64,000 bases of DNA from positions 62,001 to 126,000 of the forward strand of contig NZ_BKBA01000012.1 in NCBI RefSeq assembly GCF_007992835.1, written 5' to 3'. Position numbers and translations under genes: made by a program. The notes under the pieces are model-generated. The model saw nothing but the letters and a program-made list of their open reading frames with translations. It was not told where the DNA came from and made no database searches. The stretch comes from Knoellia locipacati (GTDB lineage Bacteria; Actinomycetota; Actinomycetes; Actinomycetales; Dermatophilaceae). Position 1 is the stretch's first letter. Each line of letters starts with the position of its first letter. Positions 54,410 through 62,106 of this stretch are shown piece by piece.

Positions 54410-54823
54410 TCGCCTGTGCGTTCTTAGGCAGGCGATGAGCCCCACCCCTGCACTACTCCCGGAGCGCCGGTAGTGCTCGTCCCAACGAGAGACAACGTTG
54501 GGCAGGAGGCCAGGCAACTGACCTCAGAGGGCGGGGATGCAGCCCGCGCTAGCTTCCGGGGAGAACCCGGAGTCGGTAACTCGACACCTGTAGGGATCGT
54601 CGCCGCACCCCTGTGCCTAGGGGGGGGCGGACATGTACCCCGTGAAGTGCCGAAGGAGGTGCGAGACCTCCCCCGAAGAACTGGAGAAAGTCCAGGGTTA
54701 GGGCTTCCGCCACCCAGACGCAATGGGTAAGGGCGAGATATGCCCCGAACCCTGGAGCACCCACAAAGACAAGAAGAGCGACGAACTTCAAGAAGGACAG
54801 TTGGAGGCAACTGCTTCTAACTG
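54410..54823 (+). ncRNA. Structured RNA candidate, family not recognised
   Basis: No convincing gene fills this 0.4 kb. At least eight local helices can be drawn on the plus strand: 54410-416/54429-435, 54450-456/54470-476, 54481-487/54496-502, 54555-560/54566-571, 54655-660/54666-671, 54712-716/54724-728, 54731-734/54742-745 and 54798-802/54819-823. The last-but-one pair is enclosed by CCAGGGTT (54692-699) with AACCCTGG (54748-755), making a three-way junction. A GAAAG-loop hairpin (54681-685/54691-695) competes with that closing stem. Rich purine runs between helices look like single-stranded loops. It resembles none of rnpB, tmRNA, group I or group II introns that I can check by eye. It could be a long regulatory leader of the gene at 54847 or a separate large RNA. 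Confidence 0.6.
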
Positions 54824-54846
54824 ACGGCACAAAGAGGAGATATGGC

Positions 54847-55113
54847 ATGGATGACCAAGAGCTAGAGCAGCTCCTTCGGGGAACTGAGCGGCGTAAGGAA
54901 GTCGCTATCCCAAGCCCAGAGCTCGTGGAGTCCTACCTAAAGCCACTGGCGGAGGAGGGCGACGCACTGGCCGCGTACCTTCATAATTCGCTTCAGCACG
55001 GTGTTAGCCGTGGGCGGTTCCATGACCTGCTCGGTGCAGCAGAAGTGCTCGGCGTGCCAAAGCACATGATGCAGGCCGCGCTCATCAAGGCGACCGCGGA
55101 GGCCCCGAACTGA
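54847..55113 (+). CDS. Small unknown island protein
   Basis: The 88-aa acidic protein is mostly helical (E-L-E-Q-L-L-R and L-A-A-Y-L-H-N-S-L). AAGAGGAG lies 8 nt before the ATG. It follows the structured RNA region directly and converges with the small-terminase-like gene at 9 nt. No family recognised. Confidence 0.65.
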   Translation: MDDQELEQLLRGTERRKEVAIPSPELVESYLKPLAEEGDALAAYLHNSLQHGVSRGRFHDLLGAAEVLGVPKHMMQAALIKATAEAPN

Positions 55114-55122
55114 CGGCGATGT

Positions 55123-55599
55123 TCAGCTCTGAGTCCGCCCCTCGTGGAGCGCGGCAAGGAACTGCTCCTTGGTTCCACCGACCAGAACTGGATGCTCCGT
55201 GACTGGCTCAGGGCCGCCGACGCGTTCGAGCTGCAGGAGACGGGACCGCTGGGCCATCACCTTCAGCACCATCTCAGCAGCTTTGAGGTCTCCAGCTGTC
55301 GCGGCAGGGTAGAAGGCGCGCTGGAGAGAGTCCAGACGTGCGAGCTCGAGGGTGCGGAGCTCATCGATGGTCTCAGCCTGCTCTTGGGCCAGAGTCTGCT
55401 GGACGACGCGGTGCACTGCTCCGCGAGATGAGTACCCCTGCTCGTCAGCGACCTCTTGATACGTCTTCCCTTGCAGAATGCCCTTGACGCACTCCAGACC
55501 ACGGCGGCGTGCCTGCACCTTCTTCTGACTCTTCGAAGACTTGCGACGGCTTCCGTCATTGCCTGCCCCCTCAGAACCACCATCCGCGTCTTCACTCAT
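55123..55599 (-). CDS. HTH protein resembling phage small terminase
   Basis: The 158-aa protein has a disordered charged N-terminus, an HTH (T-Y-Q-E-V-A-D-E-Q-G-Y-S-S-R-G-A-V), then L-A-R-L-D-S-L-Q-R-A-F-Y-P-A-A and A-G-D-L-K-A-A-E-M-V-L-K-V-M-A-Q-R-S-R-L-L, the central-domain pattern of actinophage small terminase subunits. No large terminase or structural genes are in view, as in phage satellites that divert a helper's packaging. Other HTH roles are possible. Confidence 0.65.
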   Translation of the reverse strand: MSEDADGGSEGAGNDGSRRKSSKSQKKVQARRRGLECVKGILQGKTYQEVADEQGYSSRGAVHRVVQQTLAQEQAETIDELRTLELARLDSLQRAFYPAATAGDLKAAEMVLKVMAQRSRLLQLERVGGPEPVTEHPVLVGGTKEQFLAALHEGRTQS

Positions 55600-55663
55600 G
55601 CGTCCATAGTCTCGCGCAGCGCAATAGCGCCGACCTGCGAACAATGCAAATTGCGCCCAATTT

Positions 55664-55672
55664 TGGTATAAT
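55664..55672 (+). promoter_or_regulatory. Extended -10 promoter TGGTATAAT
   Basis: A consensus extended -10 in an unusually AT-rich patch, facing the small gene at 55797. No good -35 is needed for this class. It is very different from the TANNNT promoters of the chromosome. Confidence 0.75.
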
Positions 55673-55719
55673 TAAGGGGTGGGATAACCTCGTCAAATTG
55701 CAGACAGGAAAACCCTTAA

Positions 55720-55776
55720 GGCTCTTTCGCTGAGGGAGAGCCCTCGGCCTCGACCACACGGTCGGGGCTTTCTTTC
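55720..55776 (+). promoter_or_regulatory. Attenuator-like leader with exclusive hairpins
   Basis: GGCTCT (55720-725) can pair with AGAGCC (55737-742). The same AGCCC bases (55739-743) can instead pair with GGGCT (55765-769) around an inner CGACC-ACAC-GGTCG stem followed by TTCTTTCT. The second form is a terminator, the first would prevent it. The leader lies between the promoter at 55664 and the ATG at 55797. Confidence 0.55.
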
Positions 55777-55796
55777 TGTCAAAGAACGGAGTCAGC

Positions 55797-56069
55797 ATGT
55801 CCATCCAAAGCGTCACCTCGGTCCAAGGCCGCACGACGTTCGACAACCGTTTCGAGGTTGCGTCCCAAGTCCTGGCCGCCGGGAGGCAAGAGGTGGCCGT
55901 TCGGGTGCTCCCGCCACTGTCCGGGCCGCAGCGAGGTCAGGTCGCAGTTCGCGTCGGCAGGGTCTTGGTCTACGTCGCCAACAGGGAGGCGCTCCACTCC
56001 TTCCTCGACGCCTGGACCGAGGCAGCCCAGCACGCCGACGAAGCCTTCGGTCCCCTCCCTCCCCAGTAG
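55797..56069 (+). CDS. Small unknown island protein
   Basis: The 90-aa protein looks like an alpha/beta fold: R-Q-E-V-A-V-R-V-L-P-P and G-R-V-L-V-Y-V-A-N-R-E-A-L strands and a helix W-T-E-A-A-Q-H. CGGAG precedes the ATG. It is the first gene of a four-gene cassette running to 58709. No family recognised. Confidence 0.7.
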   Translation: MSIQSVTSVQGRTTFDNRFEVASQVLAAGRQEVAVRVLPPLSGPQRGQVAVRVGRVLVYVANREALHSFLDAWTEAAQHADEAFGPLPPQ

Positions 56070-56084
56070 CACTCCACCACCCCG

Positions 56085-56106
56085 GGCCCGGTCATTCGAC
56101 CGGGCC
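56085..56106 (+). terminator. Hairpin before second integrase gene
   Basis: A perfect 9-bp stem GGCCCGGTC/GACCGGGCC with an ATTC loop, followed by TTCG, ends 26 nt before the integrase ATG. It would attenuate read-through from the gene upstream. Confidence 0.7.
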
Positions 56107-56132
56107 TTCGTCATGTCCAGAAAGGAACACGC

Positions 56133-57275
56133 ATGTCCGCAGGAAGCATCTACCGACGCACCAAAGTTGACGGTTCTCCTGGCCGCTGGCACGCCGTCAT
56201 CGACCTGCCACCTCGACCCGACGGCCAGCGCAGGCAGAAGACCAGCACCCACGACACCAGACGCCAAGCTCAGGCGTGGCTGGCCAAGACAAGTGAAGAG
56301 GTCCGCACCGCAGACCTGCCCGACGACACCATCACGGTTGGCGTCTTCCTCAGTCAGTGGCTCGAGGGGAAGCGAGGCCTGCGCCCCTCGACCAAGGTGG
56401 AGTACCAGCGTCACCTCGACCAGGTCTTCATCCCCGAGCTCGGCAGGCTCAAGCTCGTCGACCTTCGCTCCCGACACATCGAAGAGGTCCTCGAACGGCT
56501 CCAGAAGGCCCAAGAAGCCCGTCGACAACCGATCTCCGCCCAGACCTTCCGCAGGATCCACGCCACACTCCACAGCGCCCTGTCGACCGCGGAGAAGCGT
56601 GGCCTCATCCGACGCAACCCCGCGACCACCGTCGAGCTCCCGAAGCCCGTCAGGTACCGGGCGAAGATCTGGACCCGTGAGGAAGCCGACCGCTTCCTAA
56701 GGACCACCAAGAACGACCCGCACGGCCTTCTCTTCCGGCTCATGCTCATCACCGGGATGCGCCGAGGAGAGGCCATCGGCCTGCAGTGGGGTGACGTCAA
56801 CGCCTCTGACAGCTCGGTCCACATCCAGCGAGCGATCACCCTGGTCGCCGGTGAAGTCCTCATCGGTCTGCCCAAGAGCGAAGCCGGGATCCGGGTCGTC
56901 TTCCTCGACGCCACCACCGCCGACCAGCTCTCCAAGCTCCAGCGCCGGGCACTCCTCGAGCATGACTGGACCAGCTCGATGGACTTGGATGACACGTTCA
57001 TCTTCACCACCACCCGAGGCCCGCTGCACCCCGCCTACGTCAGCCGACGCTTCACCACCTTGTGCAAGCAGGCCGACGTCCCCAAAATCCGGCTGCACGA
57101 CCTGCGAGGAACCTCAGCCTCCCTCGGTCTCACCGCAGGGGAACCCCTCCTCCAAGTGAGCAGACGGCTCGGGCACTCCTCCATCACCGTCACCGCCGAC
57201 ACCTACAGCCAGGTCATCCCCGAGGTCGCCAAACAGGCCGCCTCAACCCTGTCCGACACCATCACCGGCACCTGA
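56133..57275 (+). CDS. Second tyrosine-recombinase integrase
   Basis: The 380-aa integrase has an AP2-like arm domain (P-G-R-W-H-A-V-I-D-L), a core-binding domain and catalytic residues R (G-M-R-R-G-E-A), H-D-L-R-G, G-H-S-S and Y in T-Y-S-Q-V. The HxxR box ends G instead of H/W, seen in many actinobacterial integrases. It is distinct from the first integrase in sequence and sits mid-cassette rather than at an edge. AAAGGA precedes the ATG. Confidence 0.92.
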   Translation: MSAGSIYRRTKVDGSPGRWHAVIDLPPRPDGQRRQKTSTHDTRRQAQAWLAKTSEEVRTADLPDDTITVGVFLSQWLEGKRGLRPSTKVEYQRHLDQVFIPELGRLKLVDLRSRHIEEVLERLQKAQEARRQPISAQTFRRIHATLHSALSTAEKRGLIRRNPATTVELPKPVRYRAKIWTREEADRFLRTTKNDPHGLLFRLMLITGMRRGEAIGLQWGDVNASDSSVHIQRAITLVAGEVLIGLPKSEAGIRVVFLDATTADQLSKLQRRALLEHDWTSSMDLDDTFIFTTTRGPLHPAYVSRRFTTLCKQADVPKIRLHDLRGTSASLGLTAGEPLLQVSRRLGHSSITVTADTYSQVIPEVAKQAASTLSDTITGT

Positions 57276-57286
57276 AAGGAGCCACC

Positions 57287-57553
57287 ATGCTCAACTCGCT
57301 CCCTCCCCTCCTCACCCGCTGCGTCTGCAGTCTCAAGAAGCTCGCGGCGGCACTGCAGGCCACCGCAACACAGCTCTGGCGAACCCACCTCAAAGCCACC
57401 CGAACCTCACCCACCTACGAGATCGCCCTCCTCGCCCTGTTCGACCTCATCCTCGGACACCGGGTCGACCTCCACGACATCGTCATCCGTCTGCTCACCC
57501 GCCTCAAGCGGATCACACCCCAACCCGACGACCTCGAAGGCTGGGCGTACTAG
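57287..57553 (+). CDS. Small unknown island protein
   Basis: The 88-aa protein is helical and amphipathic (L-K-K-L-A-A-A-L-Q-A and I-A-L-L-A-L-F-D-L-I-L) and ends in W-A-Y. AAAGGAG overlaps the integrase stop, so the two are translated in series. No family recognised. Confidence 0.65.
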   Translation: MLNSLPPLLTRCVCSLKKLAAALQATATQLWRTHLKATRTSPTYEIALLALFDLILGHRVDLHDIVIRLLTRLKRITPQPDDLEGWAY

Positions 57554-57572
57554 AGCCCAGCACCGTCACACC

Positions 57573-57600
57573 AGCCCCTGCGCCACATGGCCGGGGGCTT
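57573..57600 (+). terminator. Imperfect hairpin before DUF932 gene
   Basis: AGCCCCTG pairs with CGGGGGCT with one G-U pair around an 11-nt loop, then TTTG. It is the third terminator-like hairpin in a row ahead of a gene in this cassette. Confidence 0.5.
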
Positions 57601-57647
57601 TGCCATGCCCCTTCAGGCAACATCACGCACGAGAAAGAGAACGACCC

Positions 57648-58709
57648 ATGTCCAGAGAGACACTCCAGCACCTCAACACACACACCCTCATCGGGATGAC
57701 CAGCCAGCGCGGCACCGCCTGGCACTACCGCGCCGAAGAGCAAGGCGACGAGACCAACCACTACGACGGACCCATCCCCGTCCAGGACGTCGAACGCCGC
57801 CTCTTCCACTGGACCGCCGTCTCACGACGCATCGCCGTCGAGACCCCGTCCGACTTCGAGGGGATGACCCACCTCGACCCGCATGGCTCACCAGTCCAGT
57901 GGGCGACGCTCCCCGACCGGCAGGCCATCACACGCTCCGACACCAACGCCGTCCTCGGCCTCTTCGGCACCGGCTACGTCATGCACCAGTACCGCGAGTG
58001 GCTGCTGAGCACCGTCGCCAACATCATCGACGACGACCTCGTCATCTCCTCCGCAGGACTTCTACGAGGTGGAGCCATCGCCTGGGTGGAAGTCTCCGTC
58101 CCCGAGACCATCACGACACCAATTGGGTACGACTTCCGACCGAACCTGCTAGCCACCACCAGCTTCGACGGATCCATCTCCACCACCTTCAAGCGGACTG
58201 TGACCGCGACGGTGTGCGACAACACCCGCGATCTCGCCCTCAGCGAGCAGGGACAGCAGTACAAGGTCAAGCACACCCGGTACTCCGCGGCCAAGATCAC
58301 CCAAGCCCGAGAAGCCCTCGCCGTCGTGCACACCCTGAGCGACGACTTTTCCCGCGAGCTCGAGATCCTCGCTCACACCACCATCACCGACAGCCACTGG
58401 CGGGCCTTCCTCGACCACGCCGTCCCGCTCAACGACGGTAAAGGGCAGGCGCTCGAAGGACGTGCTCGCACGATGGCAAGGCGCAAGCGTGAGGAGCTCG
58501 AGAACCTCTACCGCGACGACCATCGAGCAGCCCCATGGACTGGGACCGCCCTTGGTGTCCTTCAGGCCACCAACACGTGGGCGCATCACTTCGCCGCCCA
58601 CCGAGGTGTATCCCGACCCGAGCGCAACATCTTTCATGCTGTCAGCGGGAACACGTCCATCAGCGACCGAGCTACCACGTCAGCTTTGCTCGACCTGATC
58701 GCCGCATAG
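57648..58709 (+). CDS. DUF932 phage/plasmid-like protein (TIGR03299)
   Basis: The 353-aa protein follows the TIGR03299 plan: M-S-R-E-T-L-Q-H-L-N-T-H-T-L-I-G at the start, W-T-A-V-S-R-R-I in the first third, I-S-S-A-G-L-L-R-G-G-A-I-A-W-V and C-D-N-T-R-D-L-A-L in the middle. These proteins occur in actinophages and conjugative plasmids, near replication or anti-defence genes; their activity is unknown. Confidence 0.85.
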   Translation: MSRETLQHLNTHTLIGMTSQRGTAWHYRAEEQGDETNHYDGPIPVQDVERRLFHWTAVSRRIAVETPSDFEGMTHLDPHGSPVQWATLPDRQAITRSDTNAVLGLFGTGYVMHQYREWLLSTVANIIDDDLVISSAGLLRGGAIAWVEVSVPETITTPIGYDFRPNLLATTSFDGSISTTFKRTVTATVCDNTRDLALSEQGQQYKVKHTRYSAAKITQAREALAVVHTLSDDFSRELEILAHTTITDSHWRAFLDHAVPLNDGKGQALEGRARTMARRKREELENLYRDDHRAAPWTGTALGVLQATNTWAHHFAAHRGVSRPERNIFHAVSGNTSISDRATTSALLDLIAA

Positions 58710-58762
58710 TTTCTCCGCGTCGGCCGTCCCAACTTCACCCCAACGTAGACGGTTGCGACACT

Positions 58763-58806
58763 GCCCCCTCCCACACAAGTGGGAGGGGGCTCGTCGTCCT
58801 TTTTTG
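58763..58806 (+). terminator. Rho-independent terminator after DUF932 gene
   Basis: A perfect 12-bp stem (GCCCCCTCCCAC and complement) with an ACAA loop, then a run of six T at 58801-58806. It closes the cassette; the next 188 nt before the minus-strand gene hold nothing recognisable. Confidence 0.9.
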
Positions 58807-58994
58807 CGTTAAGCAGCCCTCAGCTGCGGCGTCAAGGGACTCTTTGATAGAAGTGCGCCCTTGGTGGGGCAACCCCTAGCGAGCTGCAGACATAGGCAAC
58901 GACGGCCACTGAACGATGCGGAGACTGCATGCCGAGCCGCAAGTAGAGCACCAGGCATCGGGCGATTCCACTGCCGTGCGAAGGCCGAGACAGC

Positions 58995-59459
58995 TCAATT
59001 CAGCGCGACAAACTCCAAGAAGCTGGCTTGATTCAACTGACTCTGGGTGAAGCTGAGCAGGTCATGTGCGAGTTGCTGTGCCCGGTCCTCCGCGAGAACC
59101 GATGGTGTCGCGTCCTTATGGATGGGAAGCCCGACCCGCTCCACAACGGTCTCGCCTGCAGTCGAGAGCACCCCGTCGTGAGCAAGGCCGGGTAGAAGAT
59201 CCTGCAAAGTCAGCAGAAGTGTCGTGCCATAGCCATGTCCCGGAAGCGCAGCGGCCGCCATCCTCAGAAGTGGGGGGTTGCCTAGGTCGGGCCTGTCGTC
59301 GCCGCTCGGGACTGAGAAGCCCGAGGACACCTCTGCTGCAGCGGCCACCGTCCCGTCCTGAAGAACAAGCACAAACACGTGCAGTTCATTCAGCTCGTTC
59401 GCCGTTTTGATCAGGGCCCCGTGACCGCTAGGGAAGTCGCCGCACTCAGAGAGATGCAT
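58995..59459 (-). CDS. Unknown protein, possible GNAT-like fold
   Basis: The 154-aa protein has alternating strands (V-F-V-L-V-L-Q-D-G-T-V-A-A-A-A-E-V) and A-L-P-G-H-G-Y-G-T-T-L-L, reminiscent of the acetyl-CoA loop of GNAT acetyltransferases, but the loop is poor. It is divergent from the DUF5677-like gene (108-nt spacer). The function is open. Confidence 0.55.
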   Translation of the reverse strand: MHLSECGDFPSGHGALIKTANELNELHVFVLVLQDGTVAAAAEVSSGFSVPSGDDRPDLGNPPLLRMAAAALPGHGYGTTLLLTLQDLLPGLAHDGVLSTAGETVVERVGLPIHKDATPSVLAEDRAQQLAHDLLSFTQSQLNQASFLEFVALN

Positions 59460-59555
59460 GCCGCCGACCCTACTGTGGGGTCACAGACTCTCCATCGATC
59501 GGATCCCGAGCCAACGACCGTGAGAAGAAGGCAACCAGCCGCAACCGTCTCGCCT

Positions 59556-59561
59556 TAGGCT
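59556..59561 (+). promoter_or_regulatory. -10 hexamer TAGGCT, leaderless type
   Basis: It ends 6 nt before the ATG of the DUF5677-like gene. It is the only clear chromosomal-type leaderless promoter I found in the island. Confidence 0.5.
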
Positions 59562-59567
59562 AAACCC

Positions 59568-60314
59568 ATGGACGAAGACGTGGATCCGGCACGCGTAAAA
59601 GAGATCGTCCAAGAACTCCTGAATGATTGGGACGACTTCTGCCGTGATGGCGAGATGAAACTCCGTCCTCGCCGAAGGAAGAGCCGAGAGCAGATTGCGG
59701 TCGTTTTGGCGCTCACTGCGCATGTCCACGAGTGCGCCAGGGCACTGCTTCCGTACCTGCCCTTCCAACTGACAGCAGCCCACGCCCCAGTTGCTCGGAC
59801 CGCACTGGAAACAGCTCTCACCGTCATGTGGATCGACAAGAAGCCTGACGCCGCTGGCGCGTTCACGAACGAGGAACAGCGGCATCGCCGATCTATTGCT
59901 ACAACCATGCGCGCCCAAGGCCGTCTCGCCGAAGCACAACGTGTCGCACACGTCGGTGATGAGGCGTGGCCGTCCAGTGCTGGGAGCCAGAATGAGGCCC
60001 GTCGATTCGAACAACTCACCAAGGAAATTGGTGCCGAGGACGTCTACTTGCTGTATCGGATCCTGTGCGGCCTTACCCATCCATCAGTGAGCTTGACCGA
60101 CGAATACTTGATAGTTGACGATGCCCCGGTCGGATTTCGGTTCGTCCCCACCCCCCAACCTCTGCAGATGTCAGAATCCCTCACTTGGCTATTGGCCGCC
60201 AGCCTCCTTTGGTCATCACGACGCGTCGACTATCTCGAAGGGAGCCCACGACGAAGCGTCCTCCGGCGCTACGGGCAAGAGTTAGGCACCTCACCAGACG
60301 CGGGCAGCAAGTGA
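59568..60314 (+). CDS. DUF5677/HEPN-like helical protein
   Basis: The 248-aa protein is all-helical with A-R-T-A-L-E-T-A-L-T-V-M-W-I near residue 75 and L-L-Y-R-I-L-C-G-L-T-H-P-S near 165. These match DUF5677-type proteins, which are often found in defence islands and share features with HEPN nucleases; the R-x4-6-H site of HEPN is not clearly present. It converges with the AlbA_2 gene (214-nt gap, nothing recognised). Confidence 0.6.
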   Translation: MDEDVDPARVKEIVQELLNDWDDFCRDGEMKLRPRRRKSREQIAVVLALTAHVHECARALLPYLPFQLTAAHAPVARTALETALTVMWIDKKPDAAGAFTNEEQRHRRSIATTMRAQGRLAEAQRVAHVGDEAWPSSAGSQNEARRFEQLTKEIGAEDVYLLYRILCGLTHPSVSLTDEYLIVDDAPVGFRFVPTPQPLQMSESLTWLLAASLLWSSRRVDYLEGSPRRSVLRRYGQELGTSPDAGSK

Positions 60315-60528
60315 GGCCTCTTGTTACCGCCGAGTTCGCGCAGCCATCTTTCGCAACCTGCACCAATCGAACAGCCAGTGTGCTCCGGCATTAAGTGCGG
60401 GGCCCCGTGGCCGGTTCGAAGGTTGCGCACCGCCAACAAGCGATCGGATCCGGTATCCGATGCTGGCCCCCTGACCAGCAGCGATGCTGGCGATCTCACA
60501 GAGATCTAACCATCCAGCGTCCCACGCC

Positions 60529-62106
60529 CTAGGGACTTGCGTGGTGGCCACCTAGGACCTGGCCCGAGCCGTCGAGCAGATGGACTACACCCCCGACATT
60601 CTCCGCAGCCAATCTGAACTGCTTGGAGACCACGGTTGTGGACTTGCCTGGTCGACGACGGGAGTCCCTTCCCCACCTCGGCTGGTAGATGACAGGGACC
60701 GTCTGCACTCCGTCCTTCCAAGCCAGGCGAAACTCTCCCTCCGATGTTTCCCAGACAGACAGGTTGGCGCTCACCCGGACAGCCCGGGGGTCAAGAGCTA
60801 GGGCACTGGCCCCCTCCGAGTTCACCTCAATGATGGCGACCTCGCGTGCAAGGGGTTTTCGTGGCCTCCAAGTCCGGGTGCGGGTCGGATGCTTGATCAT
60901 CGACGAGACTTCCTCGGCGATATCTGCCCGGGCCTTGACCCCTTGGTGAATCCAGTCAGGCGAGAAGCGGGACGGAACGCCGCTGGCGCGGGCCAACACT
61001 GCGCTCACGAACGAGCACGAAAGTTCACGATGTGCAGGGATCTCCGAGTGCTCGGGGAACAGGATGCTGTAGCCGCCAAGTTCGGCATGGTTCTCCGCGT
61101 ACTGGTCCACTCGCGGCTCAACTGACAGGTAGTCGTGGACGAGGCGCACCACCACAGCCACCTCCTTCTCGAAAGCGGGGTCTAGTCCGGCATGGTGATT
61201 CAGTTGCAGCCAGAGCCTCTCCCGAGACTCGCGCAGCTTCCACCGCACCTGTTCCGGCGTCAGCAGGGCCGCGTCGGCCAGCTCCCCAACGCGGTCCTTC
61301 ACGTCATCCAAGGCATACAGCTCGTTGCGAACCTCGTCGAGCGCTTCCTGGACCTCGAGTGCAGCGCGAGACTTCCACCTGTCACTCTCTTCCAAGTGCC
61401 GCTCGAGATCCCGGAGTTCATCGCCGTCCCCACGATCACCAAGGAACGCGTCACTCACCCTGAAGGCGATGTCCTCATAGCCAGATTGCAGCGCTTGAAG
61501 GGCGTTCATCAGGGGCGTACTCGCGCCTACTTCATCGATCCACGCCTGGGTTCTCGCCGCCCGAAATATGGCAAGCGCGTCGTGCTGCGTGAGCGCCTGG
61601 ACCCCGGCGGTGCCTCGAACGACATACTTCGGTCCGACCCTGTGCGGAGGGCTGGCGGGCCGGACCTCCACCACGAGGATTGGGGTGCTCGTGCCTGTCA
61701 TCTCCTCGGAGATGGTGACGTGTGGGGGTGGAACCACGGCGTCACGGATCTTCTGTTCCACTCGAAGGCGTAGTTGATCCAGATCCTCCACCCGAGAAGA
61801 GTCATCGAGGCAACCGACTGGTTTGCCCCGCGTCACCCCGTTTTCGAGGCGCTCCTCCGCCACGCCGAGCAGGATCGTGTGGACCTCAACTTCGGGGTTC
61901 AGGGCAACGTAATTCGCCCCCGCGGCGGCTTGCTCCGCGATGCTGCTCGGCACTTCAGTCTTGAACTCGACATGCGCTTGCTCACCCCCTGCGAGCAGAT
62001 CCCTCGTGCGCTTCGTCAACGTCTTGAATCGGCGCACCCCTGTTTGATCCACCTCGGGACCGTCCCTTTGCGAGGGAGAACTCGGCAGAGGCGGTGTCAC
62101 CGTCAA
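60529..62106 (-). CDS. AlbA_2 (Schlafen-type) domain protein
   Basis: The 525-aa protein has an AlbA_2 putative nucleic-acid-binding domain at about 30-180 (H-V-E-F-K-T, H-T-I-L-L-G-V and Y-V-V-R-G-T), a long helical middle with heptad-like stretches (about 205-300), and a C-terminal beta-rich part. TTG 62106 immediately follows the hsdM stop (TAGTTG), so it is coupled to the methyltransferase; a GTG two codons later is possible. It occupies the position where hsdS would be expected, but I see no target-recognition-domain repeats. Confidence 0.75.
   Translation of the reverse strand: MTVTPPLPSSPSQRDGPEVDQTGVRRFKTLTKRTRDLLAGGEQAHVEFKTEVPSSIAEQAAAGANYVALNPEVEVHTILLGVAEERLENGVTRGKPVGCLDDSSRVEDLDQLRLRVEQKIRDAVVPPPHVTISEEMTGTSTPILVVEVRPASPPHRVGPKYVVRGTAGVQALTQHDALAIFRAARTQAWIDEVGASTPLMNALQALQSGYEDIAFRVSDAFLGDRGDGDELRDLERHLEESDRWKSRAALEVQEALDEVRNELYALDDVKDRVGELADAALLTPEQVRWKLRESRERLWLQLNHHAGLDPAFEKEVAVVVRLVHDYLSVEPRVDQYAENHAELGGYSILFPEHSEIPAHRELSCSFVSAVLARASGVPSRFSPDWIHQGVKARADIAEEVSSMIKHPTRTRTWRPRKPLAREVAIIEVNSEGASALALDPRAVRVSANLSVWETSEGEFRLAWKDGVQTVPVIYQPRWGRDSRRRPGKSTTVVSKQFRLAAENVGGVVHLLDGSGQVLGGHHASP

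Noticed and set aside
54473-54730. 85-codon plus-strand open frame inside the RNA candidate
   Set aside because: Start without ribosome-binding site, composition unlike neighbouring proteins, and the stretch is better explained by base-paired RNA.
54655-54755. RNase P RNA, because of GGAGAAAGTCCAG resembling GAGGAAAGTCC
   Set aside because: The other universal rnpB blocks (ACAGAA and the P4 partner) are missing in the right order, and rnpB is not expected inside a mobile element.
54410-54823. Group II intron starting at GTGCG (54416) or group I intron
   Set aside because: No domain V hairpin, no P/Q/R/S core and no intron-encoded protein could be found.
52561-55138. 12-nt direct repeat CTCTGAGTCCGC at 52561-52572 and 55127-55138 as an attachment-site pair
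   Set aside because: Repeated 12-mers are expected many times by chance in 64 kb, and both copies lie inside the last codons of genes. No longer match surrounds them.
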